NCBI GenBank assembly: GCA_025055115.1
Contig: JANWYJ010000084.1
Location: 1 to 54,250 of the forward strand
Length of the DNA stretch: 54,250 nucleotides
Direction of reading: 5' to 3'
DNA from: Gemmata sp.
Lineage (GTDB): Bacteria; Planctomycetota; Planctomycetia; Gemmatales; Gemmataceae
In this document: positions 53,804 to 54,250 of the stretch, piece after piece
How positions within the stretch are numbered: the first letter of the stretch is position 1
Layout: the number at the start of each line of letters is the position of its first letter
Notes under the pieces: model-generated
Seen by the model: the letters and a program-made list of their open reading frames with translations, nothing else
Databases searched by the model: none
What the model was told of the DNA's origin: nothing
Made by a program: the position numbers and the translations under genes

Positions 53804-53959
53804 CGACTGTGACCCCCGCTCGCGAGTCGTAATCATTTGCTCTGTCGATACTTGCAACCTGACGACCGCTTCGAGGCCCGGGTTTTACTCGCGCATCGAG
53901 GCCACCGCTCGCGGGAACTGGTGGGATATTCCATCGCACATCAACTTGCGACAACCGCC

Positions 53960-54250
53960 CTCTCCACGGCTTCACCGCCGTGGCCGAATTGAAGCTTCGG
54001 AGTTAAGCAAGATGCCATCCCCCTTCTTCCCGTCTCTCCACGGCTTCACCGCCGTGGCCGAATTGAAGCGGTTTCCTGCGCGGGAGTGTGTTCTGCAAGT
54101 AGCGCCTCTCCACGGCTTCACCGCCGTGGCCGAATTGAAGCCACGTTCGTGGGTATAAACTGTTCGCACAAAATGCATCTCTCCACGGCTTCACCGCCGT
54201 GGCCGAATTGAAGCCCCGCGCCGGGGGGGGGAGGCGGCACCCCCCATGTC
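53960..54250 (+). CRISPR. CRISPR array, four 36-bp repeats, cut off by the contig end
   Basis: Four identical 36-bp repeats lie at 53960-53995, 54034-54069, 54106-54141 and 54179-54214. Spacers are 38 bp (53996-54033), 36 bp (54070-54105) and 37 bp (54142-54178); a fourth begins at 54215 but turns into G/C runs and is unreliable. The repeat contains a 7-bp stem, CCACGGC/GCCGTGG, with loop TTCACC, and ends in ATTGAAGC, similar to the 8-nt ATTGAAAC-type crRNA handle of type I and III repeats. That, and the AT-rich leader on the left, indicate plus-strand transcription. All four copies are identical, so this is probably the leader-proximal end of an active, longer array. No cas gene is present in the window. 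Confidence 0.95.

Larger units (their letters stand above)
53477..53959. other. 483-bp gap: hairpin, then AT-richer CRISPR leader region
   Basis: No gene is supported. The left part holds a 10-bp hairpin (53508-53535). From about 53640 to 53850 the sequence is distinctly more AT-rich than the rest of the window, as leaders are. It includes a tandem AATGGTGA (53734 on) and a possible promoter. Closer to the array, GCTTCGAGGCCC.GG/GCATCGAGGCCACCG repeats weakly. Confidence 0.6.

Noticed and set aside
1480-53959. tRNA, rRNA or insertion sequence in the gaps
   Set aside because: No cloverleaf-like sequence, rRNA segment, transposase frame or terminal inverted repeat with target duplication was recognised; the direct repeats lack an element between them.

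Overview
The window looks like a planctomycete contig, most likely of the Gemmata group. This is inferred from gene families rather than a phylogenetic marker: a PSCyt/DUF1549-type cytochrome protein, a Tat-exported DUF1501 protein, a ceramidase-type secreted protein, a small secreted protein with the NLL.GGNP signature, a MoxR/DUF58 pair, and a large FtsH-like cluster. Genes are moderately GC-rich and often lack strong Shine-Dalgarno sites. Both contig ends run into G/C homopolymer-like sequence (about 1-105 and 54215-54250), which I would not trust.

Layout. 1-1479 (minus): truncated PSCyt/DUF1549 protein. 2256-9992 (plus): a DUF1326 protein, a secreted unknown, then an XdhC chaperone, a MocA-like cytidylyltransferase, and a Tat-exported three-subunit molybdenum hydroxylase laid out like PaoABC, ending in a small Cys-rich protein. 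10431-13615 (plus): Gfo/Idh/MocA oxidoreductase, hydrolase-fold lipoprotein, TruD. 13650-17433 (minus): ceramidase-like protein, TIM-barrel isomerase, and an HtrA-like PDZ protein whose catalytic Ser is Asp. 17766-19202 (plus): PLP decarboxylase. 19265-23836 (minus): Pro-rich secreted protein, small secreted protein, Wza-like export lipoprotein, CBS/MgtE-type transporter. 24031-30172 (plus): MoxR, DUF58, UbiA-family enzyme, M2-type peptidase, DUF1264 protein.

30452-44173 (minus) is the most unusual block. Read in transcription order it has RNA 3'-phosphate cyclase, a radical-SAM activase-like protein, a helical unknown, a charged coiled-coil protein, a soluble FtsH-like AAA+/M41 protease with a degenerate N-terminal ATPase-like region, an 87-aa protein, and two ~1,160-aa paralogues of unknown function. 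It resembles the FtsH-centred multi-component NTP-dependent systems predicted by comparative genomics, and is the best candidate for a new system here.

44776-49355 (minus): HemB and an NtrC-type regulator/sensor kinase pair. 49816-53476 (plus): trehalose-6-phosphate synthase (with a possible sigma-54 promoter) and a DUF1501 protein. 53960-54250: a CRISPR array cut by the contig end, with no cas genes in view.

The strongest pattern not explained by genes is that nearly every long intergenic gap, and a few gene ends, carries local direct duplications of 13-64 bp. The two copies lie adjacent or within about 75 bp, differ by 0-20 percent, and each pair is unrelated in sequence to the others. Some copy a gene's start or stop region. 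This suggests a recurrent local duplication process rather than a dispersed repeat family.
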